A DNA stretch of 64,000 bases from Mycobacterium numidiamassiliense. Lineage in GTDB: Bacteria; Actinomycetota; Actinomycetes; Mycobacteriales; Mycobacteriaceae. Of the stretch, positions 35,444 through 46,800 are shown piece by piece (within the stretch, counting starts at the first letter, position 1; each line of letters starts with the position of its first letter). The notes beneath the pieces are model-generated. The model made no database searches and was not told the DNA's origin. It saw only the letters and a list, made by a program, of their open reading frames with translations. Both the position numbers and the translations under genes were made by a program. Location: contig NZ_FUEZ01000003.1 of NCBI RefSeq assembly GCF_900157365.1, positions 682,001 through 746,000 of the forward strand. The letters are read 5' to 3'.

Positions 35444-36561
35444 TCGGCGCGGGCCCCGTGGTTCTCGACGGGCAGATCCGCCGGCCGGGGTGGCTGCGGA
35501 CATCGCACCGCCGCATCGTCGACTGCGGGCCCGGCGCGCCACCCGGCCCGGTCGACAACGATTTCCCGGATTGCGTTGTGGTGCCTGGGTTTATCGACAT
35601 GCACGTGCACGGCGGTGGCGGTGCCTCGTACATGGAAGCCGGCCAGATCGGCGAGGCAGCGGCGTTTCACCTCCGCCACGGCACCACCACGACGCTTGCC
35701 AGTCTGGTCACCGCCGCTCCCGCGGAGCTGCTGGCCGGCGTGCGGGCACTCGCTGATGCGACCAGGCGGGGCCGCATCGCGGGCATCCACCTGGAGGGGC
35801 CGTGGCTGAGCCGGGCCCGCTGCGGTGCGCACGACCATACCCTGATGCGTGATCCCGACCCCGCCGAGATCGACGACGTCCTGACCGCCGGCGACGGCGC
35901 GATCCGCATGGTCACGCTGGCCCCCGAACTGCCCGGCAGCGACGACGCGATTCGGCGGTTTGTCGACGCGAATGTCGTTGTCGCCATTGGGCATACCGAT
36001 GCGACCTACGAGCAGACCAAGCGGGCGATGGCGTTGGGCGCTACGGTCGGCACCCATCTGTTCAACGCCATGGCGCCGCTGGACCACCGCGAGCCGGGCC
36101 CTGCACTCGCACTGCTCGAGGACCCGGGCGTCATCGTCGAACTCATCGCCGACGGCGTGCACGTCCACCCCGCCGTCGTCGCGGCGGTCATCCGTGCCGC
36201 GGGGCCGGGCCGCGTCGCGGCGATCACCGACGCCATCGCGGCGGCCGGCTGCGCGGACGGGGCTTTCCAGCTCGGCACCGTGGGGATCGACGTGGTGTCC
36301 GGCGTGGCGCGGGTGCGCGGAGCGTCGACGATCGCCGGCAGCACGGCCACCATGGACACGTTGTTCCGCAATCTCGTCGCGCTCGGCTCCGACCCCGATG
36401 CGTCGCTGGCCACCGCCGTGCAGATGACCTCGGCAACCCCGGCGCGGGCGCTGCGCCTGCGGCATGCCGGCCGGCTGCGCGCCGACTACGACGCCAATTT
36501 GGTTGTGCTGGATCGGGATTTGCGGGTCGGGGCCGTCATGGAGCGGGGCACCTGGCGTTAG
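35434..36561 (+). CDS. nagA: N-acetylglucosamine-6-phosphate deacetylase
   Basis: A 375-residue amidohydrolase-fold enzyme that removes acetate from GlcNAc-6-phosphate, feeding cell-wall recycling and amino-sugar catabolism. Metal and substrate motifs: PGFIDMHVHGGGG (HxH), GIHLEGPWLS with the metal-bridging Glu, VAIGHTDATYEQ, GTHLFNAMAPLDHREPG, ELIADGVHVHP and the catalytic Asp in AITDAI. ATG 35434 lies within the 3' end of sugI; the longer upstream frame is shadow. It overlaps the convergent YihY gene by 4 bp. Confidence 0.94.
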   Translation: MALIGAGPVVLDGQIRRPGWLRTSHRRIVDCGPGAPPGPVDNDFPDCVVVPGFIDMHVHGGGGASYMEAGQIGEAAAFHLRHGTTTTLASLVTAAPAELLAGVRALADATRRGRIAGIHLEGPWLSRARCGAHDHTLMRDPDPAEIDDVLTAGDGAIRMVTLAPELPGSDDAIRRFVDANVVVAIGHTDATYEQTKRAMALGATVGTHLFNAMAPLDHREPGPALALLEDPGVIVELIADGVHVHPAVVAAVIRAAGPGRVAAITDAIAAAGCADGAFQLGTVGIDVVSGVARVRGASTIAGSTATMDTLFRNLVALGSDPDASLATAVQMTSATPARALRLRHAGRLRADYDANLVVLDRDLRVGAVMERGTWR

Positions 36562-37586
36562 CGCCGCCGGCGCGCCAACCGGGAAAACGCCAGCGCGCCA
36601 ACGGCTCCCGTGACCATCGCGGTCAGGGTCTGACGGGTACTGAGTCCCTCGTCCACCTGAACCCGCGGGGCGATGATCGCGGGCGCCGGCGGCGCGACGG
36701 GCGTGTCGCGCGGATCGGTGGACGCGGTCGCGGCCCACGCGGCGGCGAAGAGCACGAGGTAGGCGGTGACGTAGGAGAACACCATCAAGCCCAGCACCGG
36801 CCCGAAGGTGGCGCCCGCCGGACTGCGCAGCACCGCCCGCAAATAGATCGACGCCACCTGCTTGAACAGCTCGAAGCCGATCGCCGCCAGCAACCCGGCC
36901 CGCATCGAGCTGGCCAGGTTGACCTTCTGCCGCGGCAGCCTGCCGATCATCCAGGAGAACAACATCCACGACACCAGCAGCGACACCACTATCGAAATAA
37001 GGCGGAACACCACGCCGAACACCGAAAAATCGGGTATTCCAAGCCATCTCAGTATCGCCCGCATCGGCGCGGCGGAGCCGAGCGCGGACAGCGCGAGGGT
37101 GGCCACGATCACCACGAACGTTCCCAGCATCGCGAACAAATCGGATAGCTTGTTGCGCACGAAACCCGGTGAATCCAGATGCTGCATCCACCACATCTCA
37201 GTCATGGCGGCGCGCAGATGCGACATCCAGCTGAGACCTCCCCAGGCGGCGGTCACCAGACCGATGGCTCCGATCGACGCCCGGGCATTGATCGCCGAGT
37301 TCATCAGGTCGATCAACTGCTGCCCCAGCGCGCCGCTCACCGAGGTCCGGATGTGGTTGTCGATCGTGCCCAGCAGTGGGGGATCCCGGGACAGCATGAA
37401 TCCGACCACCGCGAAACTGACCATCAGCAAAGGGAATAGCGCGAAGATCGTGTAGTAGGTCAGACCGGCGGCAAAGAAGCTGCCGTTGCGACCGTCGAAG
37501 CGCTGGTACGCGCGCACCACATGGTCGAGCCAGCCGAACCGGGCACGCAGCCGAGCAAAGATTCCTGGCTTGGCCGGCTCGGTCAT
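36558..37586 (-). CDS. YihY/virulence-factor BrkB family membrane protein (Rv3335c-like)
   Basis: A 342-residue integral membrane protein with about six helices. The opening FFAAGLTYYTIFALFPLLMV is the hallmark of the YihY/BrkB family, and helix-rich segments (FAMLGTFVVIVATLALSALG, ISIVVSLLVSWMLFSWMIG, GLMVFSYVTAYLVLFAAAWA) follow. The exact activity of the family is unsettled; it was once misannotated as ribonuclease BN. The C-terminal tail (about residues 290-342) is hydrophilic with a terminal basic RRR. Its start is 7 bp downstream of trpS, so it shares a transcript with it. Confidence 0.87.
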   Translation of the reverse strand: MTEPAKPGIFARLRARFGWLDHVVRAYQRFDGRNGSFFAAGLTYYTIFALFPLLMVSFAVVGFMLSRDPPLLGTIDNHIRTSVSGALGQQLIDLMNSAINARASIGAIGLVTAAWGGLSWMSHLRAAMTEMWWMQHLDSPGFVRNKLSDLFAMLGTFVVIVATLALSALGSAAPMRAILRWLGIPDFSVFGVVFRLISIVVSLLVSWMLFSWMIGRLPRQKVNLASSMRAGLLAAIGFELFKQVASIYLRAVLRSPAGATFGPVLGLMVFSYVTAYLVLFAAAWAATASTDPRDTPVAPPAPAIIAPRVQVDEGLSTRQTLTAMVTGAVGALAFSRLARRRR

Positions 37587-37593
37587 GAACGCC

Positions 37594-38628
<1,035 letters not shown>

Positions 38629-38695
38629 TCACGCCCGGTTCCCCCGTCGCGCCCTTGCTTGCGGTACCGGCGGTACCACCTTTAATGTCGGCTAC

Positions 38696-39538
38696 ATGAT
38701 GACTCGCGCGCCGATCCACCTTGGTTCCGGAGAGCCGGTGTTGCTGCTGCATCCGTTCCTGCTCTCCCAGGCGGTCTGGGAGGACGTCGCCCAGCAGCTG
38801 GCCGACACCGGCCGTTACGAGGTGTTCGCCCCGACCATGGCCGGTCACAACGGCGGGCCGTCGGCCGGCACCTGGTTTCTCAGCTCCGCGGTGCTGGCCG
38901 ACCACGTTGAGAGGCAAATGGACGAGCTGGGCTGGAAAACCGCCCACATTGTCGGCAACTCGCTGGGCGGCTGGGTCGCCTTCGAGCTCGAGCGGCGCGG
39001 TCGGGCCCGCAGCGTTACCGGCATCGCCCCGGCCGGCGGATGGACGCGATGGAGCCCGGCCAAGTTCGAGGTGATCGGCAAATTCCTGCTGGGTATCCCG
39101 CTGCTGGTGTTCGCTTATCTACTCGGTCCGCGGGTGCTGCAGTTGCCGTTCAGCCGCCCATTGGCCACCTATGCGCTCAGCGCATCGCCGGAAGGGGTCA
39201 GCGAGCGCAAACTCAGCGGCATCATCGACGACGTGGCGCACTGCCCTGCCTACTTCCAGCTCCTGGTCAAGGCGTTGTTGCTGCACGGCCTGCGCGACCT
39301 CGCGCTCAACGCTGTTCCGGCGCATCTGGTCGTCTGCGGAAAGGACCGGGTCATCCCCGCGCCTAGGTTCAGCCGACACTTCACCCACCACCTGCCGGAA
39401 GGCCACCGAGTCACCGAGCTCGACGGCGTGGGGCACGTACCGATGTTCGAGGCACCGGAACGCATCACCGAGGTGATCACCGGCTTCATCGACGAGTGCA
39501 GCCGGACGGACTCGCGCCCGCAGCAATCCGCCGGCTAG
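38696..39538 (+). CDS. Alpha/beta-fold hydrolase (intact Rv3337-Rv3338-like)
   Basis: A 280-residue hydrolase. Family motifs: PVLLLHPFLLSQAVW (oxyanion region), IVGNSLGGWVAFELE with the nucleophile Ser (about residue 91), LVVCGKDRVIP with the catalytic Asp region and GVGHVPMFEAPE with the His. The substrate is unknown. As I recall, M. tuberculosis has this gene split into Rv3337 and Rv3338; here it is one continuous frame. ATG 38696 or the adjacent ATG 38699 is the start; the longer frame overlaps trpS and is not supported. It ends one base before the end of the convergent icd1. Confidence 0.88.
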   Translation: MMTRAPIHLGSGEPVLLLHPFLLSQAVWEDVAQQLADTGRYEVFAPTMAGHNGGPSAGTWFLSSAVLADHVERQMDELGWKTAHIVGNSLGGWVAFELERRGRARSVTGIAPAGGWTRWSPAKFEVIGKFLLGIPLLVFAYLLGPRVLQLPFSRPLATYALSASPEGVSERKLSGIIDDVAHCPAYFQLLVKALLLHGLRDLALNAVPAHLVVCGKDRVIPAPRFSRHFTHHLPEGHRVTELDGVGHVPMFEAPERITEVITGFIDECSRTDSRPQQSAG

Positions 39539-40771
39539 TCAGGCCTGCGCCAGCGCTTTGTCCAGGTTCTCGGCGATCGAGCCGAGGAATTCCTCGCTCT
39601 GCTGCCACGGCTGATCCGGACCGATCAATATGGCGAGGTCCTTGGTCATCTTGCCGCTCTCGACCGTGGCGATGACGACATCTTCCAGCTTCTGGGCGAA
39701 CTCGATGACCTGGGGTGTGTTGTCCAGCTTGCCCCGATGCTGCAGTCCTCGCGTCCAGGCGAAGATCGACGCGATCGGGTTGGTTGAAGTCGGCTTGCCG
39801 GCCTGATACTGCCGGTAGTGGCGGGTGACGGTGCCGTGTGCGGCTTCGGCCTCGACCGTCTTGCCGTCGGCCGTCATCAGCACCGACGTCATCAGCCCCA
39901 GCGAACCGTAGCCCTGCGCGACGGTGTCCGACTGCACGTCGCCGTCGTAGTTCTTGCAGGCCCACACGTAGCCGCCCTCCCACTTCAGGCAGGCGGCCAC
40001 CATGTCGTCGATCAGCCGGTGCTCGTAGGTCAGGCCTTCGGCAACGAAGCGCTCCTTGAACTCCTCGTCGTAGATGCGCTGGAACTCGTCCTTGAACATG
40101 CCGTCGTAGGCCTTGAGGATGGTGTTCTTCGTCGACAGGTACACCGGCCATTTGGCGTTGAGGCCGTAGGCGAACGAGGCCCGCGCGAAGTCCTGGATGG
40201 AATCCTTGAAGTTGTACATCCCCATGACGACGCCACCGTGCTCGGGAATGGACACCATCTCGTGCACGATCGGCTCGCTGCCATCGGCGGGGGTGAAAGT
40301 TATTGCGACGGTGCCGGGTTGGTCGACTTTGAAGTTGGTCGCCCGGTACTGGTCACCGAATGCGTGACGGCCGATCACGATCGGCTTGGTCCAGCCCGGA
40401 ACCAGCCGCGGGACGTTGGAGATGACAATCGGCTCACGGAAAATCGTGCCGCCCAGGATGTTTCGAATCGTCCCGTTCGGCGAGAGCCACATCTTCTTCA
40501 GGTTGAACTCGTGGACACGGGCCTCGTCGGGGGTGATCGTCGCGCACTTGACGCCCACGCCGTGCTTCTTGATGGCATAGGCCGCGTCGAAAGTCACCTG
40601 ATCGTCGGTGCGGTCGCGGTGCTCGATGCCCAGGTCGTAATAGTCCAAATGGATGTCGAGGTGCGGAAGGATCAACATGTCCTTGATCAGCTTCCAGATG
40701 ACGCGGGTCATCTCGTCGCCGTCGAGCTCGACCACGGGGCCCTTGACTTTGATCTTGGGTTCGTTGGACAT
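39539..40771 (-). CDS. icd1: NADP-dependent isocitrate dehydrogenase, homodimeric type
   Basis: A 410-residue eukaryotic-like, homodimeric ICDH that oxidatively decarboxylates isocitrate to 2-oxoglutarate in the TCA cycle. Seen: [44 protein letters not shown] (isocitrate site with the Ser and Arg residues), [19 protein letters not shown] with the metal Asp residues and [13 protein letters not shown]. The gene is followed by icd2 upstream on the same strand, 38 bp apart. Confidence 0.95.
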   Translation of the reverse strand: MSNEPKIKVKGPVVELDGDEMTRVIWKLIKDMLILPHLDIHLDYYDLGIEHRDRTDDQVTFDAAYAIKKHGVGVKCATITPDEARVHEFNLKKMWLSPNGTIRNILGGTIFREPIVISNVPRLVPGWTKPIVIGRHAFGDQYRATNFKVDQPGTVAITFTPADGSEPIVHEMVSIPEHGGVVMGMYNFKDSIQDFARASFAYGLNAKWPVYLSTKNTILKAYDGMFKDEFQRIYDEEFKERFVAEGLTYEHRLIDDMVAACLKWEGGYVWACKNYDGDVQSDTVAQGYGSLGLMTSVLMTADGKTVEAEAAHGTVTRHYRQYQAGKPTSTNPIASIFAWTRGLQHRGKLDNTPQVIEFAQKLEDVVIATVESGKMTKDLAILIGPDQPWQQSEEFLGSIAENLDKALAQA

Positions 40772-40809
40772 CGGCGTCCGACTTCCTTGTTGCAGCGTCC
40801 CTGCGAAGC

Positions 40810-43047
40810 CTAGCCTTCCGAAGCTGCTAGCGCCTCATTGAACGTCTTGCTCGGCCGCATGATCGCCGTCGTCTTCTCGCTGTCCGGCTGATAGTAGCCG
40901 CCGATGTCGACCGCTTCGCCCTGCACCTCGGCGAGTTCGGCCACGATGGTGTCTTCGTTCTCACGCAGCGCATCGGCCAGCGCGGCAAAGTGCTTGCGCA
41001 ACTCGTCGTCTTCGGTTTGCGTAGCGAGTTCTGAGGCCCAGTACAGCGCCAGGTAGAACTGGCTGCCGCGGTTATCGAGTTCACCGGTCTTGCGCGACGG
41101 GCTCTTGTTGTTGTCCAACAACTTTCCGATCGCCGCGTCCAGCGTCTTGCCTAAAATCTTGGCGCGCTCGTTATCGGTTTTGATGCCGAGGTCTTCGAAA
41201 CATGCACCCAGGGCCAGGAATTCGCCGAGGGAATCCCAGCGCAGATGGTTCTCCTCGACGAGCTGGTGGACGTGCTTGGGCGCCGAACCGCCCGCGCCGG
41301 TTTCGTACATTCCGCCGCCGGCCATCAACGGCACGATGGACAGCATCTTGGCGCTGGTGCCCAGCTCGAGGATCGGGAACAGGTCGGTGAGGTAGTCCCG
41401 CAGGATGTTGCCGGTGGCGGCAATGGTGTCCTGGCCGCGCATCGCGCGCTCGATCGTGTGCCGCATGGCCCGCTCCTGCGACATGATCGAGATGTCGAGG
41501 CCCTCGGTGTCGTGATCGGCGAGGTAGGTGTTGACCTTCTTGCGCAGTTCGCTCTCGTGCGGACGCTCCTGGTCCAGCCAGAACACCACCGGCATGCCCG
41601 AGTTGCGGGCCCGCGTGACCGCCAGCTTGACCCAGTCGCGGATCGGCTCGTCCCGCACGATGGGCATGCGCCAGATGTCGCCCTCTTCGACGTTCTGCGT
41701 CAGCAGGACCTCCCCGGTGTCGAGATCGACGATGTTGGCGACGCCGTCCTCGGGGATCTCGAACGTCTTGTCGTGCGAGCCGTACTCTTCGGCCTGCTGG
41801 GCCATCAGGCCGACGTTGGGCACTGTGCCCATCGTGGTCGGATCGAATTGCCCGTGCGTCTTACAGAAGTTGATGATCTCTTGGTAGATGCGGGAGAACG
41901 TCGACTCGGGGTTGACGGCCTTGGTGTCCTTCTGCCGCCCGTCGGCGCCCCACATCTTGCCGCCGGCGCGGATCATCGCCGGCATCGACGCATCCACGAT
42001 CACGTCGCTGGGCGAGTGAAAGTTGGTGATGCCCTTGGCCGAATCGACCATGGCCAGCTCGGGGCGGTGTTCGTGGCAGGCGTGCAGGTCGCGGATGATC
42101 TCGTCGTGCAGCGACGCCGGCAGCGACTCGATCTTGGTGTACAGATCGACCAATCCGTTGTTCACGTTGACGCCGAGCTCGTCGAACAGCTCCTGATGCT
42201 TGGCGAAGGCGTCCTTGTAGAAGATCTTGACGGCATGCCCGAAGACGATCGGGTGGGAGACCTTCATCATCGTGGCCTTGACGTGTAGCGAGAACATCAC
42301 GCCCGTCTCGTAGGCGTCCTGCATCTCTGCTTCGTAGAACTCGCAGAGGGCCTTGCGGCTCATGAACATGCTGTCGATGATGTCGCCGTCACGCAGCGAC
42401 ACCATGGGCTTGAGCACGATCGTCTTGCCGCTCTTGGTCTCCAGCTCCATCTTCACGTTGCGGGCGCGGTCGACCGTCATCGACTTCTCACCGTGGTAGA
42501 AGTCACCGTGCTTCATGGTCGCGACGTGCGTGCGCGACGCCTGCGACCACTCGCTCATGCTGTGGGGATGCTTGCGCGCGTACTCCTTTACCGCGTTGGG
42601 CGCGCGGCGGTCCGAATTACCTTGCCGCAGTACCGGGTTGACTGCGCTGCCGAGACATTTGGCGTAGCGGTCGCGGATTTCCCTGTCCGCGTCGGTCTTC
42701 GGACTCTGCGGATAGTCCGGAATCTTGAATCCCTTGTCCTGCAGTTCCTTGACAGCGGCGATCAGCTGGGGCACCGAGGCGCTGACGTTCGGCAGCTTGA
42801 TGATGTTGGTGTCGGCCAGCTTCGTCAGCTTGCCCAGTTCAGCCAGGTTGTCGGGCACCCGCTGCTCGTCGGTCAGGTCCTCGGGGAACTCGGCGAGGAT
42901 CCGGGCGGCCACCGAGATGTCACTGGTCTTGATCTCGATGCCCGCGGGCTCGGCGAAGGCGCGCACGATCGGCAGGAAGGCGTACGTCGCCAGCAGCGGC
43001 GCCTCGTCGGTCAGCGTGTAGATAACAGTCGGCTGTTCGGCGCTCAC
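40810..43047 (-). CDS. icd2: NADP-dependent isocitrate dehydrogenase, monomeric type
   Basis: A 745-residue monomeric ICDH, the usual length. The start [60 protein letters not shown], and [19 protein letters not shown] are family hallmarks; the latter forms the NADP/isocitrate site. Reaction as for icd1. In M. tuberculosis, as I recall, icd2 (Rv0066c) is far from icd1, so their adjacency here is notable. The icd2 upstream region (43048-43195) faces a divergent methionine operon. Probably co-transcribed with icd1. Confidence 0.96.
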   Translation of the reverse strand: MSAEQPTVIYTLTDEAPLLATYAFLPIVRAFAEPAGIEIKTSDISVAARILAEFPEDLTDEQRVPDNLAELGKLTKLADTNIIKLPNVSASVPQLIAAVKELQDKGFKIPDYPQSPKTDADREIRDRYAKCLGSAVNPVLRQGNSDRRAPNAVKEYARKHPHSMSEWSQASRTHVATMKHGDFYHGEKSMTVDRARNVKMELETKSGKTIVLKPMVSLRDGDIIDSMFMSRKALCEFYEAEMQDAYETGVMFSLHVKATMMKVSHPIVFGHAVKIFYKDAFAKHQELFDELGVNVNNGLVDLYTKIESLPASLHDEIIRDLHACHEHRPELAMVDSAKGITNFHSPSDVIVDASMPAMIRAGGKMWGADGRQKDTKAVNPESTFSRIYQEIINFCKTHGQFDPTTMGTVPNVGLMAQQAEEYGSHDKTFEIPEDGVANIVDLDTGEVLLTQNVEEGDIWRMPIVRDEPIRDWVKLAVTRARNSGMPVVFWLDQERPHESELRKKVNTYLADHDTEGLDISIMSQERAMRHTIERAMRGQDTIAATGNILRDYLTDLFPILELGTSAKMLSIVPLMAGGGMYETGAGGSAPKHVHQLVEENHLRWDSLGEFLALGACFEDLGIKTDNERAKILGKTLDAAIGKLLDNNKSPSRKTGELDNRGSQFYLALYWASELATQTEDDELRKHFAALADALRENEDTIVAELAEVQGEAVDIGGYYQPDSEKTTAIMRPSKTFNEALAASEG

Positions 43048-43157
43048 GGTTGCTCTCCCGGCGTCAGCAAGTCAGAAATTGGGGGCTCAAGCGGTCTTCG
43101 CTGCCACGTTAGCAAGGGTCTTTGAGCAGGCGTCGACCTGCATGTAAACGACGTTCG

Positions 43158-43186
43158 TTGGCACCGGGTCGGCACAGTAAGATAGT
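43158..43186 (+). promoter_or_regulatory. Probable promoter of the SAM-riboswitch/met operon leader
   Basis: TTGGCA (43158-43163) and GATAGT (43181-43186) are 17 bp apart and sit just before the riboswitch, so transcription would begin near 43192-43196. The match to sigma-A elements is moderate. Confidence 0.4.
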
Positions 43187-43195
43187 CTTCTTATT

Positions 43196-43317
43196 GGTCA
43201 TGAGCGCCAGCATCAAGCCCCGGCTTGCTGGCCGGCAACCCTCCAACCGCGGTGGGGTGCCCCGGGTGATGACCAGGTTGAGTAGCCACAACCGGCTATC
43301 CGGCAAGCGCGGGTCCG
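43196..43317 (+). ncRNA. SAM-IV riboswitch
   Basis: Recognised from the conserved SAM-IV leader. P1 is GGTCAT (43196-43201) paired with ATGACC (43269-43274). P2 is GCCAGC (43206-43211) with GCTGGC (43227-43232), enclosing AAGCC/GGCTT (43215-43219 and 43222-43226). After P1 a helix GTAGCC/GGCTAT (43282-43287 and 43294-43299) and the conserved GGCAAGCGCGGGTCC tail follow. These structures in actinobacteria bind S-adenosylmethionine and control methionine genes; here metC starts 144 bp downstream. The ends are approximate. Confidence 0.9.
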
Positions 43318-43402
43318 CCATGACGGGCCCCTGAGTAGACAGGGAAACGTGATGCGCGATCACCTACTCCCTTTGCACACCCTTTCGGGCACCCTCGTGT
43401 GT

Positions 43403-43420
43403 CGCCGCTAACTCGCGGCG
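43403..43420 (+). other. Hairpin in the metC leader
   Basis: CGCCGC (43403-43408) pairs perfectly with GCGGCG (43415-43420) across a 6-nt loop. It lies between riboswitch and the metC start (GTG 43461). It has no T-run, so it is not a classic terminator; it could take part in translational control with the riboswitch. Otherwise 43318-43460 holds nothing I can name. Confidence 0.3.
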
Positions 43421-43460
43421 AGACCGCAGTGCCCCCTTCCTCCAGCAGAAAGCCACTCTC

Positions 43461-44822
43461 GTGACCTCTGACAACGTCGATTCACCAGCCGAAAACGACA
43501 CCGATCCGACCGCGAACTGGTCATTCGAAACCAAGCAGGTGCATGCCGGCCAGCAACCGGACTCCGCGACCAACGCGCGCGCCCTGCCGATCTACCAGAC
43601 CACCTCGTACACATTTGACGACACCACACATGCCGCCGCCCTCTTCGGGCTCGAGGTCCCGGGCAACATCTACACCCGGATCGGGAACCCGACCACCGAC
43701 GTCGTCGAACAGCGCATCGCCGCGCTCGAAGGCGGCGTGGCCGCACTGTTTCTGAGCTCGGGACAAGCCGCTGAGACATTCGCCATACTGAATCTTGCGG
43801 GTGTCGGAGATCACATTGTTTCCAGTCCGCGGCTCTACGGCGGTACGTACAACCTGTTCCACTACTCGCTGCCGAAGCTCGGCATCGAGGTGAGCTTTGT
43901 CGAGGACCCCGACGACCTGGACTCCTGGCAGGCCGCGGTCCGGCCGAACACCAAGGCGTTTTTCGCCGAGACCATCTCGAACCCGCAGATCGACGTGCTG
44001 GACACCCCCGGAGTCTCGGGCGTCGCCCACGCCAACGGCGTCCCGCTGATCGTCGACAACACCATCGCTACGCCGTACCTGATCCAGCCCTTCACGCAGG
44101 GCGCCGACATCGTGGTGCACTCGGCCACCAAGTACCTGGGTGGGCACGGCGCCGCGATCGCCGGAGTCATCGTCGACGGCGGCACGTTCGACTGGACACA
44201 GGGCCGCTTCCCCGGCTTCACCACGCCCGACCCCAGCTACCACGGCGTGGTCTTCGCCGAGCTGGGCCCGCCGGCCTATGCCCTCAAGGCGCGGGTGCAA
44301 CTGCTACGCGACTACGGCTCGGCGGCGTCGCCGTTCAACGCGTTCCTGGTGGCCCAAGGCCTCGAGACGCTGAGCCTGCGGATCGAGCGTCACGTCGCCA
44401 ATGCGCAGCGGGTCGCGGAGTTCCTGGCCGGCCACGACGGCGTGCTGTCGGTCAACTACGCCGGGCTGCCCAGCTCGCCGTGGCACGAGCGGGCAAAGAA
44501 GCTGGCGCCCAAGGGAACCGGTGCCGTACTGGCGTTCGAGCTGGCCGGCGGCGTCGAGGCCGGCAAGGCGTTCGTGAACGCGCTGCAACTGCACAGCCAC
44601 GTCGCCAACATCGGCGACGTGCGGTCGCTGGTGATCCACCCGGCGTCGACCACCCACGCGCAGCTGTCCCCCGAGGAGCAGCTGACCACCGGTGTCAGCC
44701 CGGGTCTGGTGCGGCTGGCCGTCGGCATCGAGGGCATCGACGACATCCTGGGCGACCTGGAGCTCGGTTTCGCGGCGGCCCGCAAGTTCAGTGGTGATCC
44801 GCATAGCGTGGCGGCGTTCTGA
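43461..44822 (+). CDS. metC: O-acetylhomoserine sulfhydrylase
   Basis: A 453-residue PLP enzyme of the Cys/Met metabolism family (MetY/MetZ-like). It joins O-acetylhomoserine with sulfide to make homocysteine. Motifs: [35 protein letters not shown] (in part), [22 protein letters not shown] stretch and the PLP lysine in [13 protein letters not shown]. The start is GTG 43461, giving [20 protein letters not shown] riboswitch lies in the 5' leader, so expression should fall when SAM is abundant. Followed by metA 11 bp later, which supplies its substrate. Confidence 0.95.
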   Translation: MTSDNVDSPAENDTDPTANWSFETKQVHAGQQPDSATNARALPIYQTTSYTFDDTTHAAALFGLEVPGNIYTRIGNPTTDVVEQRIAALEGGVAALFLSSGQAAETFAILNLAGVGDHIVSSPRLYGGTYNLFHYSLPKLGIEVSFVEDPDDLDSWQAAVRPNTKAFFAETISNPQIDVLDTPGVSGVAHANGVPLIVDNTIATPYLIQPFTQGADIVVHSATKYLGGHGAAIAGVIVDGGTFDWTQGRFPGFTTPDPSYHGVVFAELGPPAYALKARVQLLRDYGSAASPFNAFLVAQGLETLSLRIERHVANAQRVAEFLAGHDGVLSVNYAGLPSSPWHERAKKLAPKGTGAVLAFELAGGVEAGKAFVNALQLHSHVANIGDVRSLVIHPASTTHAQLSPEEQLTTGVSPGLVRLAVGIEGIDDILGDLELGFAAARKFSGDPHSVAAF

Positions 44823-44833
44823 GGTTCCTGAAC

Positions 44834-45985
44834 ATGACGATCTCCGACGTGCCCACCCAAACGCTGCCCGCCGAAGGCGAAATCGGCCTGGTCGACATCG
44901 GCTCGCTGACCACCGAGAGCGGCGCGGTGATCGACGACGTCTGTATCGCCGTACAGCGCTGGGGTGAGCTGTCGCCCGCGCGCGACAACGTGGTGGTGGT
45001 ATTGCATGCACTTACCGGCGATTCACACATCACCGGGGCGGCCGGTCCCGGGCATCCGACACCCGGCTGGTGGGACGGCGTGGCCGGGCCGGGGGCGCCG
45101 ATCGACACCAATCGCTGGTGCGCGGTGGCCACCAATGTGCTGGGCGGTTGCCGTGGTTCCACCGGCCCCAGCTCGCGCGCCCGGGACGGAAAACCTTGGG
45201 GCTCAAGGTTTCCTCTGATCACGGTGCGGGATCAGGTGCAGGCCGACATCGCGGCGCTGCAGGCGCTGGGAATTAATCAGGTCGCCGCTGTCGTTGGTGG
45301 GTCCATGGGCGGCGCACGAGCGTTGGAGTGGATGGTCGGCCACCCCGACCGGGTTCGGGCCGGGCTGCTGCTGGCGGTCGGTGCCCGCGCCACGGCAGAC
45401 CAGATCGGCACCCAGTCCACCCAGATCGCCGCGATCAAGGCCGACCCGGATTGGCAGGGCGGCGACTATCACGACACCGGGCGCCGGCCCGATGCCGGGC
45501 TCGCGATCGCGCGGCGCTTCGCCCACCTGACTTACCGCGGCGAGCTCGAGCTGGACAACCGATTCGCCAACGACGGCCAGGGCGACGAGAACACCGCCAG
45601 CGGCGGTCGTTACGCGGTGCAGAGCTACTTGGAGTACCAGGGCGACAAGATCGTGGCCCGATTCGACGCAGGCAGCTACGTCACATTGACCGAGACACTC
45701 AGCAGCCACGACGTCGGCCGTGGCCGTGGCGGGATCCATAAGGCGCTGCGCGGTTGCCCGGTACCGGCGGTGGTCGGCGGCATTACCTCCGACCGGCTCT
45801 ACCCGCTGCGCTTGCAAGAGGAGCTGGCCGAGCTGCTGCCGGGCTGCGCGGAGCTACAGGTCGTCGACTCCATCTGCGGGCATGACGGCTTCCTGGTGGA
45901 AACCGGGGCGGTGGGCGAGTTGATCCGCAAGACACTGCAATTGGCCTCCGAGACGGGCGAGGATGAAGGCGCGTGTCAACGGTGA
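44834..45985 (+). CDS. metA: Homoserine O-acetyltransferase
   Basis: A 383-residue MetX-type alpha/beta-hydrolase-fold enzyme that acetylates homoserine with acetyl-CoA, the first committed step to methionine. [12 protein letters not shown] and [18 protein letters not shown] (nucleophile Ser), [28 protein letters not shown] and [11 protein letters not shown] (catalytic Asp and His) are family signatures. ATG 44834. Its 3' end overlaps the following methyltransferase gene by 13 bp. Second gene of the SAM-regulated unit. Confidence 0.95.
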   Translation: MTISDVPTQTLPAEGEIGLVDIGSLTTESGAVIDDVCIAVQRWGELSPARDNVVVVLHALTGDSHITGAAGPGHPTPGWWDGVAGPGAPIDTNRWCAVATNVLGGCRGSTGPSSRARDGKPWGSRFPLITVRDQVQADIAALQALGINQVAAVVGGSMGGARALEWMVGHPDRVRAGLLLAVGARATADQIGTQSTQIAAIKADPDWQGGDYHDTGRRPDAGLAIARRFAHLTYRGELELDNRFANDGQGDENTASGGRYAVQSYLEYQGDKIVARFDAGSYVTLTETLSSHDVGRGRGGIHKALRGCPVPAVVGGITSDRLYPLRLQEELAELLPGCAELQVVDSICGHDGFLVETGAVGELIRKTLQLASETGEDEGACQR

Positions 45986-46716
45986 TCCGCTCGCAAGACG
46001 AAGCCTCCTTATCGTTCGGCTCGGCGGCGGCCGCCTATGAGCGTGGCCGCCCGTCGTATCCGCCCGAAGCGATCGACTGGTTGCTGCCCAGAGGGGCCCG
46101 CAAGGTGCTCGATCTAGGTGCCGGCACCGGAAAGCTGACGACCCGTCTGGTCGAACGCGGCCTGGACGTGGTGGCCGTCGACCCGATTCCCGACATGCTC
46201 GAGCTGCTGCGCACCTCACTTCCCGAGACCCGTGCGCTCTTGGGCACCGCCGAAGAGATTCCGTTGGAGGACAACAGCGTTGACGCCGTGCTGGTCGCCC
46301 AGGCCTGGCACTGGGTGGACCCCGAAAGGGCGATCCCCGAGGTTGCCCGGGTGCTGCGGCCCGGTGGGCGACTTGGCCTGGTATGGAACACCCGCGACGA
46401 GCGGCTGGGCTGGGTCCGCGAACTGGGCCAGATCATCGGCAGCGACGGCGACGGCCGACGCTTCGACGTCGAGCTGCCGCCGCCTTTCGCCGAGCGGCAG
46501 CGCCACCAAGTCGAGTGGACCAATTACCTGACGCCGCAAGCACTGATCGACCTGGTGGCCTCGCGCAGCTACTGCATCACGTCGCCGGCCGAGGTGCGCA
46601 CCAGAACGCTGGATCAGGTCCGCGAATTGCTGGCCACCCATCCGGCGCTGGCGAATTCGACCGGCCTGGCCATGCCGTACGTCACGGTCTGCATCCGCGC
46701 GACGCTGGACGGCTAA
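45973..46716 (+). CDS. Class I SAM-dependent methyltransferase (Rv3342-like)
   Basis: A 247-residue methyltransferase. The SAM-binding motif I is [20 protein letters not shown] (about residues 39-58), with [12 protein letters not shown] (motif II acidic) and [17 protein letters not shown] (motif IV). The family is the small-molecule type (UbiE/Trm-like), substrate unknown. GTG 45973 overlaps the 3' end of metA, so it lies in the methionine operon and may consume SAM made from methionine, an inference from position. Confidence 0.85.
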   Translation: MSTVIRSQDEASLSFGSAAAAYERGRPSYPPEAIDWLLPRGARKVLDLGAGTGKLTTRLVERGLDVVAVDPIPDMLELLRTSLPETRALLGTAEEIPLEDNSVDAVLVAQAWHWVDPERAIPEVARVLRPGGRLGLVWNTRDERLGWVRELGQIIGSDGDGRRFDVELPPPFAERQRHQVEWTNYLTPQALIDLVASRSYCITSPAEVRTRTLDQVRELLATHPALANSTGLAMPYVTVCIRATLDG

Positions 46717-46800
46717 CGGAGCGGTTGATTTCCCACGGGCTCCGCAGTCCGCTATCGTGCGCAGACGCGTACAGAGCGCGACCACCCAGCAAAGGGGCCA

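Noticed and set aside
43120..43200. tRNA-like folding near the met leader
   Set aside because: No cloverleaf with GTTC arm and acceptor stem; the pairing belongs to the riboswitch.
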